A stretch of DNA of 64,000 bases from Globodera rostochiensis (Eukaryota; Nematoda; Chromadorea; Rhabditida; Heteroderidae), in contig JAEVLN010000012.1 of assembly GCA_018350325.1 (NCBI GenBank), positions 2,968,378 through 3,032,377 on the forward strand. The letters are read 5' to 3'. Positions 44,427 to 62,000 of this stretch are shown here, piece after piece. How positions within the stretch are numbered: the stretch's first letter is position 1; each line of letters begins with the position of its first letter. The notes beneath the pieces were generated by a model. The model did no database searches and was not told the origin of the DNA. It saw nothing but the letters and a program-made list of their open reading frames with translations. The translations under genes were made by a program, and so were the position numbers.

Positions 44427-45095
44427 AATGAAGCTTTTGAGTTTGAATCCATGAAAAGATTCGGATCAAGTTAAGCCCCCATAAACTTTGTATTTGAATG
44501 TTGATCATATTTCACTAAATTCTCAGTTCCTTGAATGGTCTCTCTTTTGTCAGTCATGTATTGTTTTTTGCATTTATTTTCAAATGTCGGCTAGACTGCT
44601 GTTATAGTAAAAATTTGGCAGAAAAAGTGTGGCATTGCCTTAAGGGTGCATTTTTCCTTTTTATCGCATGATAATGGTCGTTTAACACCATTTTTATTTG
44701 ATGTTTTAAAATTCTTATTTTTGAACCCAACCAATGAAAAAAGCAAGCGAAACGGTTCGATTAATTTAAAAAAGTTCAATTTAAAGAGGTACCCAAAAGC
44801 GGGTTATTTCATAATTGTATGGAAATTCTTTTTCAAGAATTCGCTAATTGTTTAGGATGGCAGATTAGGCACTAAAAAACGGCCAAATACTACCAAAAAC
44901 GGTAATACTGCAACAAATTAGCTCAAAAATTAAGTTTCCCATCCAAAACTTGGGGTTTGGACTGAAAGTCCGGTAATTTTTCGCTGACACCGTGCCATAA
45001 GTTCTCGATTGGTGAAATATCTGGTGACATTGACGTAAATTTTCAACAAATTGTGCAGATTTGCGATTTATACGACAGTGTAATACAACACGGAA
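44427..45095. other. Intergenic, AT-rich, contains a transposase remnant
   Basis: Apart from the Tc1/mariner fragment at 44923-45027, I see only AT-rich sequence without coding composition. Confidence 0.5.
44923..45027 (-). pseudogene. Tc1/mariner-type transposase C-terminal fragment
   Basis: The reverse strand encodes SPDISPIENLWHGVSEKLPD before a stop at 44923. SPD(L/I)xPIENLW is the diagnostic end of the DDE/D domain in Tc1/mariner transposases and contains its third acidic residue. Upstream the frame is disrupted within a few codons, so only a decayed stub remains. Terminal inverted repeats were not found. Confidence 0.65.
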
Positions 45096-46184
45096 ATGCT
45101 GTTAAAACGTGCCTTTTCATTCTCTTCCCGGTCATTACAACAGCAACATAACGTCGTTAGGCCGCCCATCCAAGTGGCAGGGATTGAGGGTAAATACGCG
45201 TCCGCCCTTTACTCGTCAGGGGTCAAGGAGAAGACGCTGGACAGTCTGGAGAAGGACTTACGCCAAGTGAAGAATCTGTATGACACCAACAACGAGTTTA
45301 AGGTTGTTTACATTTGAAGAAACAATGCAATAAATATGCACGGGTTTTTTCGTTGTTGAAAAAGTAAGAAGCATTGAAAAGAAAATTGTGCATGAATGCG
45401 TAGTCATAGTTCAGTTCTTAAACTAAATTAAATGCTCTTTTAGTCCTTTATTGACAATCCAATTCTGAACAAGCTGAAGAAGAAGGAGGCGGTTGAAGCT
45501 GTGCTAAAAAAGCAGGGTATCTCCCAGCAAGCTCAAAACTTCTTCGGTAATCCTGTGTACATTTTGAAAAATTTGTTACATTTGGTTAATCTGAACGTTT
45601 GGCATAAATTTGTGTCCTTTAATTTTAGGAATTTTGGCGGAAAGTGGACGGATCAAGAAACTGTCGAGCGTCGTGAATTCTTTCGAGACGATAATGCGTG
45701 CTCATCGCGGCGAACTTCACGTGGAGGTTGCTAGTGCAGAGGTCAGAAAAGGGAGAGGTTTGACGTCAGTTGTTTCAGCGGGGTTTTAGGCCTCGTCTAA
45801 TGTGAAGGCTCGGCGGCCCGATAGGTGTCGCCGTTAAAAAAATTGCATTTTAACAATATATTTTCGAGTGAATTGCATATAAAAGAATCATATCTTTTCG
45901 GTTAGCTTTGTATGTTTTTCCATAGATAAATTGATCGTTTTTATGCGACGACCCAATAATAGCATTACAAAAGCCTCTTTTAGGTCCTCAACAAAAAACA
46001 CGAACAAGCGCTTAGCGACGCCCTGCAGAAGTTCGCCACGCGGGGACAGAAGCTGAACTTGACCTTTGCGGTGAAACCGAACTTGGTTGGCGGACTGGTG
46101 GTGAACATCGGCGACAAATATATCGATCTGTCGATGGCATCACGCCTTAAAAAATTGGATGCAGTGGTGAAAGGGTCGATATGA
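45096..46184 (+). CDS. atp-3: ATP synthase OSCP subunit (subunit O)
   Basis: Exons 45096-45302, 45444-45546, 45629-45741 and 45984-46184. It starts MLLKRAFSFSSRSLQQQ, a mitochondrial presequence rich in Arg/Ser. The mature protein begins near VRPPIQVAGIEGKYASALYS and continues LDSLEKDLRQVKNLYDTN, SFIDNPILNKLKKKEAVEAV, GILAESGRIKKLSSVVNSF, THRGE-type HRGELHVEVASAE, KKHEQALSDALQKFATRGQ and NLVGGLVVNIGDKYIDLSMA. Length (about 207 residues) and order match OSCP, which links F1 to the peripheral stalk of the mitochondrial ATP synthase. Confidence 0.95.
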
Positions 46185-46753
46185 CCACCCTTTGGTTTAG
46201 CTATATAAAAAGTTAGTTAGCTAATCAGATACGACCTATCTCGAAATGATGTTCATTTGTTTTTCGAAGATGTTTGAATAAATAGGCGGCAATTGTTTGA
46301 ATTTTACATAAACTGAATCCTAACCGGGGGGGGGGGGTGCCATTGACTCGTTTTAATATTGGACAGCCCCATCTTAACTCCGGCACATTTTGTAAAGTAA
46401 TTAAATCTTTTTATAGCATCTGAAAAAAACATGATTAACCAAGTATAGTGAAATACAATCGCGAAATGAGTGGGCAATGCGCATACACTCGAAATCCACA
46501 AAGCAGAGAAAATTAGAGGCGAATTATAATACATACAGAAAAATAAATGAGAGCGAAGGAAGAATGATCACAATTCTCACAGTTGTACATTACTCGTACA
46601 GGGGCAGGACAACGAAAGATTCAAAGAAATCTTGGCATTAAAGGGTCACGACTTTTTACCAAGATTCGAGCTTTCATCATTTTTCTGACCTGTCCTCCCC
46701 CCCAGAGGCTTAATGAAGTTAAGACCAGATTCAGATCTTTAATACATCCAAAG
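46185..46753. other. Intergenic between convergent 3' ends
   Basis: One G run at 46327. No coding signal; the OSCP and TULP4 3' UTRs meet here. Confidence 0.5.
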
Positions 46754-51947
<5,194 letters not shown>

Positions 51948-53815
51948 TCGAAAATTCAGTCAATCGGTCAGCGGAAAATCATACGAAGAGAAATAAATAT
52001 CAAATTGTGAAGAAATATGTACTTTTTTTGGATTCTAAAGAATATTCCGTTTTTAAATGTCAACAATAAAAATAATATTTTTTTGTCAGAACGTCAAAAG
52101 AGTTACAAAACAAATGAATAATGCGAGGGGAAAGCGTCGATCAGCAGATTGATCGTTTTGTCACTGTAGCCATTATAACGATGAATTCGTGGCGCGCGCG
52201 GGGAACGGAGGCGCGGGTGGGCGCGTTGCTGATGATAGATGATAAGCAATGTATGAAGAATGAGTCCGCGCAAACTTCCACAAATGATGTGGCGTGTGAG
52301 GGGGGAGGGGTGAATCTCTGCGCGAAACGACACTCACTTTTGTCTCCCTCCATCATTTTTAGGGGGGGGGGGGGGGGGGGGGGGAATCGATGGGGGGGGG
52401 GGGGGGAATCGATGGGGGGGGGAATCGATGGGGGCGACGGAAGAGACAAAGAACGGGGGGGGGGGGGGGGGTCGAGTCCCCTCCACGAAGCAAAGTTATT
52501 CCATTCACAACAATTCCTCCCCCTCGGTCGGTTAAATCGAATTGAATCAGTTGCAGTCAAGACTATGGTGACGACTTTTAAAGTATATAGGAAAGGGAAA
52601 AGTGCTTGATTGTGCGATCCTAACACAAGAAAGAGAATGAATAGACGGAAACCGAAAAATATATTTTTGATTGGCAGAGTGACGGAGTTCACTAATTAGT
52701 AATTACGTTAAAATATCTTTTAATTTTGATGCGATTTATTTACCAATTACTTAACGGAAATCCTGATGCAGAAGTAATTATAATTGATGAGACAGTCGCT
52801 GTTCGTTTGATACCGATAAGAGAGAATGATAGGAATTAGGAGAGAAAAATTCTCTGTGAAAAGAATCATTGTCAATCAAATTCCATTAATAGGGTCCGGA
52901 TTACATGGCGAAGCCTTTCATAATAAATAATATTGACTTGGACAGATCAAATTTACCGCAAAACGGATGAATGGCTTTATTGTAAGTTCCATTTTTTAAT
53001 CGATAAATTTCAATTAGCCGTAAATAATGGGAGAGGGCAAAAATTTGTCTTCGGTGTTTTGGGAGGGAGGGGGTTAATGTGTACGTATTCTAGAGAACTG
53101 TCGGATTGGATAACCGTCTACATCCATCCACATTATTTTTCGTTAAGTTCTTTGACGTAAACAAAGTCATCCCCGCAAGGAAGGCCCCGGGGGGAGGGCC
53201 TTAATGTGTGCGCGCGAATTAATTTCCGACCGAACATGGCCTGCGGGGGTTGGGGTAAAGAACATTATAAGTATCACTCGTCGCACACTTCCAATTTTGC
53301 CTCTGGGGTTGGGCGGGAAAACGAATTGGGGATGAAATGGATGGGATGGCTTTTCCTCGCCAACACTCTCAGCCACATACATAGCACTAATTATCCGGTC
53401 GCCGTCGGCTAACATTAGAGAGGGAGAGGAGAGAGTGAATGGGGAGGCAGGCACAAAGAATCAAAAGGAAAACGGGTCGATATAAAGGGACGTTTTCAGT
53501 TCGACAAATTTGGTACCAAACGACGCGTCGATCCTCGACATTTCAGTCCCTTCGCATAGAACGCCTTTGGGCGTGTGCCGATTAATTCCCGAGCCGACAA
53601 AACGCTGACTTGTCGGGTCGGCCTTTTGTCGGATCGGCGTTTTGTCGGGTCGGCGTTTTGTCGGGTCGGTGTTTAAACGTCCGCTTGATTTTTATGTTCT
53701 TGATATTAAGCACGTTGAGCATTTTGTGTGGTGTTGGTTTGATATTTGAACAATTTCGAATAATACAGTCAAAATTAATCAATTTTGAATTCCATTTGAT
53801 GCAAAAAATCATTGC
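51948..53815. other. Intergenic with G-rich and AT-rich blocks
   Basis: A block at 52363-52470 has GGGGGAATCGATGGGG repeated three times with long G runs. A proline-rich open frame on the reverse strand (52141-52692) is a by-product of those runs. The rest of 52700-53580 is AT-rich with no gene seen. Confidence 0.5.
53610..53671. repeat. 16-bp tandem repeat, about 4 copies
   Basis: TTTTGTCGGGTCGGCG, with one-base variants, recurs four times. It lies about 150 bp beyond the 3' end of the HIU hydrolase gene. Confidence 0.85.
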
Positions 53816-54575
53816 TTAATGTCCTTTATAAACTGAGTAGCCAAAATGGTTGAGCAACACCGGCACGTGACAGTGCTCGCTCGCATCGTCCACTTCGATG
53901 ACAACCTTAACAGCGGGGGAATCTCTCCGGGCTGGCTGTTTTTTGTTCTCACGTCAACGTGCGGGAAAAGTGCCTTCAGATTGTGCCGTGCAAAGTATTC
54001 CTTTGTGGCAAAACGCAACTTGTAAAGGCCCTTGGACAGAGACGTGCCCGGATGGACTGCCGGAATGCGCCCTTGCGCGTTGGTTACCCTTAAATGATAT
54101 TATTTAACATTTTAAAAATAATAATCGCCGGAAGGGATATAATATAAATATATGTACATGTCTCCGATTTGGGTCCATTCGGAGTGACTTTTGTCCCATT
54201 TGAACGCTTTGCATTGGATGCCGCTGCACGGCCTTCCGCTGCCCAAGTCCATCACATGCGTACTCAGCACATTTCGCTGGGAGGACAGTTGTGAGGCACG
54301 GCCAACATCGAGGCCCGCGTCAAAACTTGCCTGAGGGGGAGGGATTTCAAAAAATTGTTTGAAATTTGCGGGCGGCGCTTGTCAAATAGAATTTTTGTTT
54401 TTTGTTCCATTTCCAAAAATTGTGAAGCCAAACAACAAACAGCCCTTTAGGCGCTTTTTTTGACCTGGGCAAAAATAATCGAAGCTGAAGACGCTCGTCG
54501 ATTGGGCGATACGGGCAAATTAATGGCCGTCACTTCGGCAGACTGACCATTTTTGACATTGTTCCGGTGGTCCAT
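53816..54575 (-). CDS. 5-hydroxyisourate hydrolase (transthyretin-related protein)
   Basis: Four exons. The start at 54575 (MDHRNNVKNGQSAEVTAINL) leads to ASFDAGLDVGRASQLSSQRN. The enzyme body begins LSTHVMDLGSGRPCSGIQCK with the first catalytic His. VTNAQGRIPAV carries the catalytic Arg. Next come GLYKLRFATKEYFA and NLKALFPHVD, and the last exon ends HCHVPVLLNHFGYSVYKGH. HIU hydrolase converts 5-hydroxyisourate to OHCU in urate breakdown and works as a homotetramer. Both His residues and the Arg are present. The signature C-terminal tetrapeptide YRGS reads YKGH here, an uncommon change at the active-site mouth. No clear peroxisomal targeting signal is visible. Confidence 0.9.
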
Positions 54576-56062
54576 CAAAAATTATGGGAAAACAACAAAA
54601 AGTGAATTAAACCCTAATAAATTAGCCGAGTTAAATTAATGAACAACGCTTTTGGCGTAGCGAAAGCCGCGCAATGGCAAAAGTTGGGAAGAAAGCGAAG
54701 GTTTCGAATTTCTCGCCGATTCGATTCCCTTCCCCCCCCCCTTTTTTTGTTGGCCCGACTTTCGCTTTTTGCACAACTTTTTGTTTGTGTTCAAATGAAT
54801 GAAACGGCGCTGTGCTAATCCCTTCAAAAAATGACATGAAAGCGAGCGAATGAATGTGCCAGATAAAGCACACATTTTGAGTAAGCGCATTTAAAGCTAA
54901 TTTAGGGAAAAATAATACTTTTTAAAATTAAACCCAGAAAATGCATTGAGGCAACCCGGATTTACAGAGGAATGATATGGACCCATCCCCAACCGGATTC
55001 GCGGGATTCTTTAAATCTTTTTGCACAACAAACATAAAGCATATATAAAAAGCTGTTGCTTACCGCAGAAACCCTAATTTCAGAGACTAATCTGATAAAG
55101 GGGGGGGGGGCTTCTTTTGCTTTATGTATTTGTTTTCGTTCTTGCGAATGCACCGATTTTTATCAAAACGCCGACGAAAAGCACAATTTGACGATGGCCA
55201 AGCATTTGAAAGCATTTGTAATTGACCAAATGTTTTCTAATGACGTTTCCCCTCGAGGGAAAGCAGCGATCAAAGGCCGGTCACCGCCCAAAGATCTTAA
55301 TCTGGTTAACTGATTTGTGAGTAGAATGAAGCTCCGATCGGTAGCCTTTTATTCATAACGCGTCTGTAAATTAATAAAATTGGATGATCAGTGGGGGGGG
55401 AGGAGTCTTTAATATATTATTGTAAGTGTAATAAAGATACATACGGAGGAGCATAGTGAATAAAGAACATTCTCTGATCGCGGATTGTTTTTTGAGACCT
55501 TTTATGGTTCTGTTGCGTAATGAGTAATGAAATGAGAACGGACGGTCGAGGACAATTCCCTAAGGCTTTATTATTTTTCGTCTCTCGCCCTTAAAAATTG
55601 GGAAATTATATTATACAGTTTTGTAGATCAGCAGCGAGGGACGGATGGCCGATTGATTGATTTGATTATGAAGGCTTTTGGGTAATTAAGTGGGCTTATG
55701 AGGTGCGGGAGTAATTGCCAAAACAAGCATTATGATTTAAAAAGAATGGCACGGCATCTTCTGTCGTTGGTGGGTTGGCCGTGTCGACGGACGATGGTAA
55801 CGGAGATGGTATTGCTTCAGACAATGAGAGAGGAGGGTACGATATATGGTTGAATAATGAGAGGAGGGTACGGTATATGGTCGAATAATAACGGTAATGC
55901 GAGGTTACAGTATTACAGAACAAAATGAGAAGATTTTGTTGGAGGCACACTTTCGAAGAGTTGCGAAACAAAGTGTAAAAAGGCACAAACCAATCGCGCG
56001 AAGCCTTATGTTTGGGAAAAAGTGCCAAATTATGTCACGGAAATTTCACTTAGGGTCGTTAC
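54576..56062. other. Intergenic, AT-rich, no gene recognised
   Basis: C or G runs occur near 54732, 55101 and 55392. A short imperfect tandem duplication (AATGAGAG...GAGGGTACGATATATGG) lies at 55824-55890. Open frames here lack protein-like composition. Confidence 0.5.
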
Positions 56063-59000
56063 TCAAACGGGCGGCGCTCCGCGCTCGTAATTTAACTGTG
56101 GCCCGAAGGTCCAGCGCCAATCAGTGCCGTCGCGGGAGGTGGCGAACAAAAGTGTGCCGAAGGAGGCGATCAGACCGATCATGCACAACAGCAAGTAAGA
56201 GCGCCAAAATGAGTTCTTCTGCACGGGTCGAACAGAGTCCAGTGCCGAAACTTGCACGGCACGTTCAACTAAATTGGCCGGATTCCCAAAGGGAATTTGT
56301 ATCTGAAAACCAACTTCTTCTGTCTGAGTGATTCTTCCACGTTTCCCCGGCACTTTCCATTTCCTCCGCACTCTTTGAATTCGGCGGCATCATTTGGGTG
56401 GAGGGACAGAATGCCAACTTTCGGTCCAACCTTTACAAATTTAAATGTTTGTTTCCTTCCATTGGCAAATTCGGTCATCTCCAGCAAATGCTCCGATCAC
56501 CTGCTCTTCAGCTTCTTCAACTCCTTCCGAATTCGACTGCATTCATTGGAAAATTGTGCCAAATAATCGCCTCTTTCGTCCGTTTCCATTGAACAGATTT
56601 TGGGCATTTCGCCACCGTTCAAATGACCACCCAATAAAAGTGCCAAATTGTTACAAGTCGTCTCCAACGCGTTCATTCGCTCATGGCACAGAACCAACTC
56701 AGCCTCCATGCCCTGAGGGGGAAAGAGGCCAAAGTTCAGAGTGAACACAAAGGGTCAAAAGGCATTAGCTTTTTCATTTAAACAATACAAAAAAGTTTGG
56801 TTAGGTTCAAAAGGCAATTTGCCATCGCTCTCAGACAAATGCCTCGTTTCAATTCCGCATATATTTCTCGGTTTTTCGGTAAATTATGTCGATCATCGAG
56901 CACCGAACCTGGACGAAACAGCGCACTACACCACTAAGCCAACGAAGACACTTCCCCAACCTCTTTCAAAATGTCCATTTTGTGAGAGCTTTTGCCGCCA
57001 ACCACAGAACGGCACATTTTCTGTTCCAATTGTTGGCAAAGGCCCGACAGTGCCGCGAATGTGTTGTTCATCTCGGCTAGCAAAAAAGAAGCCGAGTCCA
57101 CGCCACCCAAAGACTTGTCCACAAGCGCAAGCAGTTCCTGCAGACGAACATTGACGTGCCCACTTTGCGTGGCCGCTTTAAACAGACTGTCTCGGAACGC
57201 ACGCAACGCTTTCTAAATGCTTTTTTTTTGCTAATTCAAATTGTTCAAGCCTATTGCATTTAAGGGTAATTGATTCCTTTCCGAGTTACCCCCCCCCCCC
57301 GGCGACAAAACCTTTTTGGCAATTCCAATTCCATCGTCGACGTCATCGTTAGCGATAACTTCTGGAAATTCGCCGTTTCCGACCCTTTTGTAGCCCTCGT
57401 CGTCCCACTCGAAGTCGCTGGAGAAGTTCGGCCACCTCGCCCAGCGCGTCTTTCTCACCGCGGCACATTTCCGTCTCAGCCCCCGCGGCGATTGCCTCGA
57501 TTTGTCCGTCTCAGCTAAATTAAGACTCATTCGATAAATAATAAACGGCCGTTTCCGACTTTTCTGGACCGGCACCGTTTTATCCAGCACAATTGCCGGA
57601 AGTGCCCCCGCCAGCGCTCTTTTTCGCGGCTTCATCGAATTGGGCGGGTGGACACGTCCGCGTCCGCCGACGTTCCAATCGTCCGTACTTTGACTCTCAC
57701 ATTCGTCCTCGATGAACGGGTCGACGCGTCGTCGTCCGTCTATCAAATCCATTACTTCCTGAATTTATTTTGGCTTGAAGTTGTTGAAGTGAAGATGAAC
57801 TCTTTGCTCACCTCGAAGTCGTTCAGCTTCTCCCGACTCTCAGGCCCGTCAACGTGTACAATCAGCGAGTCAGTCAGGTCGATGACTCCTCCGCCGCCCT
57901 TTCCTCCGCAGCAGCCCTTTTCAACCTCTTCCAAAAAGCGTTGTGCCCAATAGCTGCTCCGTGGCCAATTTCCCTCGTCGGTGTCCAAGTCGGTCTGGCC
58001 GAACTCGTCCAACGGCACCATCCGGTAGAAACTCTTCTCCAGCTCGCTGTTGTCCATCATCGTGAAGTTATCCCGCTCATCCGGCCTATTCTGTTGTCCA
58101 TCTCCAACACTTTTTCCCGTCCGTCCTTCATCTTCCGGCGTTTCTTCACTGACCGTCGTGTTGGTACCGCCATCGTGGACTGACATGTTCTCCCCGCTGG
58201 AGTATCCAATGTCCGTCAGTTGCTGTTGCTGCGGATGGTCGTCTTGATGGCACTTTGTGCCTTCAGCGTTGTTGCTGTTGTTCTCCATGTACTGCTTCAT
58301 CTCTTCGCTGGTTTTGCGTCGTTTCGGGTTGGGACCCTCGCGCTCCTCCTCTTTGTCCTTCTGTTCTTCTGTTTCCAACTCGGAGTCCAGCAGAGCCTCA
58401 GAGCACCTCTGCTCGAGGGAATAATTTCATTAAATCTTTTAAACAAAAAAAAATGTAAAAATTAAGTTTAATTAATCATCACATATTAATTTTTACATTC
58501 ATTTGCGGTGCTAACGGCTTAAAAGCCATTGAAAATTGAAGTGAAATGTTGCAGATTATAAGAGAATCTTCCGGGCAGCAGAGAGCCGACAAAACAATAC
58601 CCCCCCCCCCCCCCCAAATTCTGTCCCCCCCCCTCCTCCCCTCTCCCCTTTCCAGTCTCTTCTGTCGCCCCCCCCCCCCTCCCCTGGCGTCCGTCTCGTG
58701 CCCCTCAAAGGGAACAAAAATTCCCTCAACCGCTTCCCCCCCCCCTATCTTTTTAATCTCCAAGGCGCCGGGGGGGGGGGGTTCCATTCGGTGATTAATT
58801 GCGCACCATCCTTTGCATTTTGTGAACAAATTAACAAAGCCAATTTGTAAGAGATAAAGGGGGCAGGCAATTGAGCAAAGGTCAATCAAATCGAATCGAA
58901 ATGAATTGGGAGGGGGGGGGGGAATCAAATCAGCGACAGCCGACCGACCTGCTGCCTATGAGTTGGTTGGTTTGCTTGCCTCTGTTGCCGTCTCTATGCA

Positions 59001-62000
59001 TTTTGGATTTTGATGCGGCGGAGGCCTAATTATGCGGGAGGAGAGGTGAGAGGATTGGCTGGATGATGATGATGAATGGACTGCTGGGGGGGATGTTTGG
59101 GGGGGATGGACTGCTGGGGGGGATGTTTGAGGGGGATGGACTGCTGGGGGGGATGTTTGAGGGGGGGGGGGGGGATGGGCTCGCTCTTCCGTGTCCACCG
59201 GGGCAGCAATTTGACCCTCCCTCGCCCGCCGGTGCAAACAATTTGGGTCGGAAGAGTGGACAGCCAGCAGCCCCTTAGGGGATGGGAGCAAGTTCCGGGG
59301 AATGGACGAATTCGATCCTGAACAACCAGTGACGTTGAGTTATTGGCCATTTCCTACTCTCGGGGGATGTGCGCAAATGACAACCTAAGAGGAATAAAAA
59401 GAGGGGGAGAAAAGAAAATGACGGAGGGACAGACGCCGGCGGGGCTGTCTGCTAAAGGTACGCCAAAGTCTGTACGATTCGATTTTTCCCAGCCAAAATT
59501 TCCAGCCTAATTAAAAACCAATTTAATTAAAGGAATAAAAAAAATAGTTTCAGAAAACTTTTCATCAAAATCTTTTAGAGTTGTCCGGTATACAATATGA
59601 GGTACGATACACGGCGGCCCTGACGGGGACACCCACCCAAAACTCACCATTCATTTCCAAACATTCAATCAATCCATTTTATGGAAGAATCGGATTTTTG
59701 GGGGAATACATAAAACGTAACGAGGGGACGGGACGGACACAAATTGCACAATTAAGCAAGTTTGGGGATGGCTGAAAGGGGCGGGAGGGCCAATCCGTCT
59801 CCCACGGCGGGCAAAGTTAATGAAACAATGGGGGGGGGGGGGCTAACTAAACTCCAAAAAGCGATCATCGCTGAAATATTAGTGACGCTGAATTCAGTTG
59901 AAAGATGATGACAACAAATGTTTATGTTCAATCAGTGGGGAAAGATGGCAAATGGGCGGGGTGGGGAGAGAGACGGCGGCCCGGGTGAATGGATGGGATG
60001 AATGAATTGGAGGGGGGAGGGGGAAAGGGGGGGGGGGAGGGGAAAGAGGGGGGGGGGGGTGCGATGACTGTCCTCCCCTTGGGGGTGGGACGACGCAATG
60101 AATGAATGATCTTCTGGGATGTTGTGCCCCAACAGGTGCGGAGAAGAAAACCCGAGAAGAGTCATTTTCGAATGAAAGTGAGAGAACCTTTTGAATGGCT
60201 TGAAGAAGGACTTGGAAGGAAGGAGTGACAGAGAATAACAAAAAAACTTCGATTTTCTGGCAGATGGACGGCCAAAGAGAGGGGGGGGGGGGAAGGGGGG
60301 GCCGAACGGAACAAAACTTATGATCGAATTATTGTACTTAAAATGCCGACAAAGGTCCAACTCCGAACTGACCTTAACCAAAAGTGCCGAAAAATGGTGG
60401 ATCAGCTCCAAACTCTCCAACGAGGCTAACCACAAAGCCAGATAGCGATGCTCAAGCCGTTCGCACTCCCCCGAGATGGAAAGGTCCACGCCGTTTTGTC
60501 GATTGCTGTGACTTTGGCAGAAAATGGAGAGGGTTTAAGAAGAAATTAAAAAGAAACCCCCAAAAAACGGCAAATTCAAATTGTTTTCGGCATAATTGGC
60601 TTTGTGCACTTTCCTTTAAAATAAATGCCCAAATTTACCTGCTGCACAGCTGCTGATGCTTTGCTCGCCCTTCCGTCTCAATGTTTTGCTGCAGTGCCTG
60701 AAAATGGACGGACGGATTAAGCGAATGTTGGGAAGTGACGGCGGATGCCCCAATTTTTGGGGCCTCCCAAATTGATTTGCTAACGAATATTATTTCCCGA
60801 AAATTCGCGCAAATAGTGAGGAGGTGAGGAGAGATCGCCATGGAAATGAATTGCAACGACTGTCCAATGAATGGGTGGGGGGGGGGGAGGGGGGTAAAAT
60901 GCAAGGGCAATTTGCATGGATTTGGTGGGAGAATTGACAGTCCCCGGCGGGTGATGGCAATGGCAATGGCAATGGCAATGGGAAGAGGGGAAAGGGGAGG
61001 GGAGGAGGGGAGACAAAAAAGGGGGGGGGGAGACAAAAAAGGGGGGAGGATGGCAAAACAAATAAAAAAGAACGCTCTTTGGATCGCACGCTAGCAAAAA
61101 AAACAAGGGTGGCGCTCAGTTGGTTTGCAATTTGAATGCCGGCGCTCAAATGGTAACGCTTAAGCCGACCCCCCCCCCCCCCCCCGCTCATCTGTCGCAA
61201 CGCACGCTTGGACGAATGTGATTCGCAGAAAAAGGGGGAGCAACGGAATGAATGTGCAAAGCAAACTGTCAGTGTTGCTTATCAGAAGAGTTGTTTTTTG
61301 ATGCTTATCAATAATTAAGCAAAACAACCAAAAATTAATCATTAAAAAGTTTGGCGTACTTTAATCGCATATAAAAAGCAGTGAATGTTCCCTTTTAGCC
61401 CCAATGCTTTTCCTTAAACCCGTAAAATGTCGAAAAGGCCGACGGCGGGACATTCGCCGGCCGCCTCCGATCGGTCGGAATTACAAAGGAAAAGGGACAA
61501 AAGCCCTTTTTATTTTGAGGGACTTTTTGCATTCCATGGGAAATGAAAGGCTCTCCCTCCCCTCAACCAAAGGCCGTCGCGATTGAGAGGTTGAGGGAAA
61601 ATGGGGGGGGGGGAGGGAGGGGGAGGGAATGTATGAGGTTCCCCCTAAGGGGAGGGTGGGGGCGATCGGCGACGATGACAGCCCCTACCCCCGGCTAAGC
61701 GAAATTCGAGTCATAAAATGTGCCCAGTACTCTCCCTCAGTGACGCCGATGAGAGGTTTTCAGCCGATCAGACTTCGGGTCGAGAGTGTTTTGTGTTGTC
61801 TCCGTGGGGGGGGGGCTTTTCATCCACTCGGAAAGATCGATGGATGTGATGGGTGGAAGGAATGAATAATGGAATTTAGCGGAGGGATGGCGGGGGAGGG
61901 GGGGCGATCGGACGATCCGGAGCAAACAAAAAACGTTCGTTGAATTGGTGGAAAGCAAATCGAATTATGCGCAGAATGGGGGGGGGTGATAAATCGTGCG

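Noticed and set aside
52141..52692. 183-residue proline-rich reverse-strand frame
   Set aside because: The translation is created by poly-G/poly-C runs; the flanks have no coding features.
58479..61200. Several Pro- or Gly-rich open frames on both strands
   Set aside because: They are translations of homopolymer tracts in presumed introns of the KASH gene, with no conserved motif.
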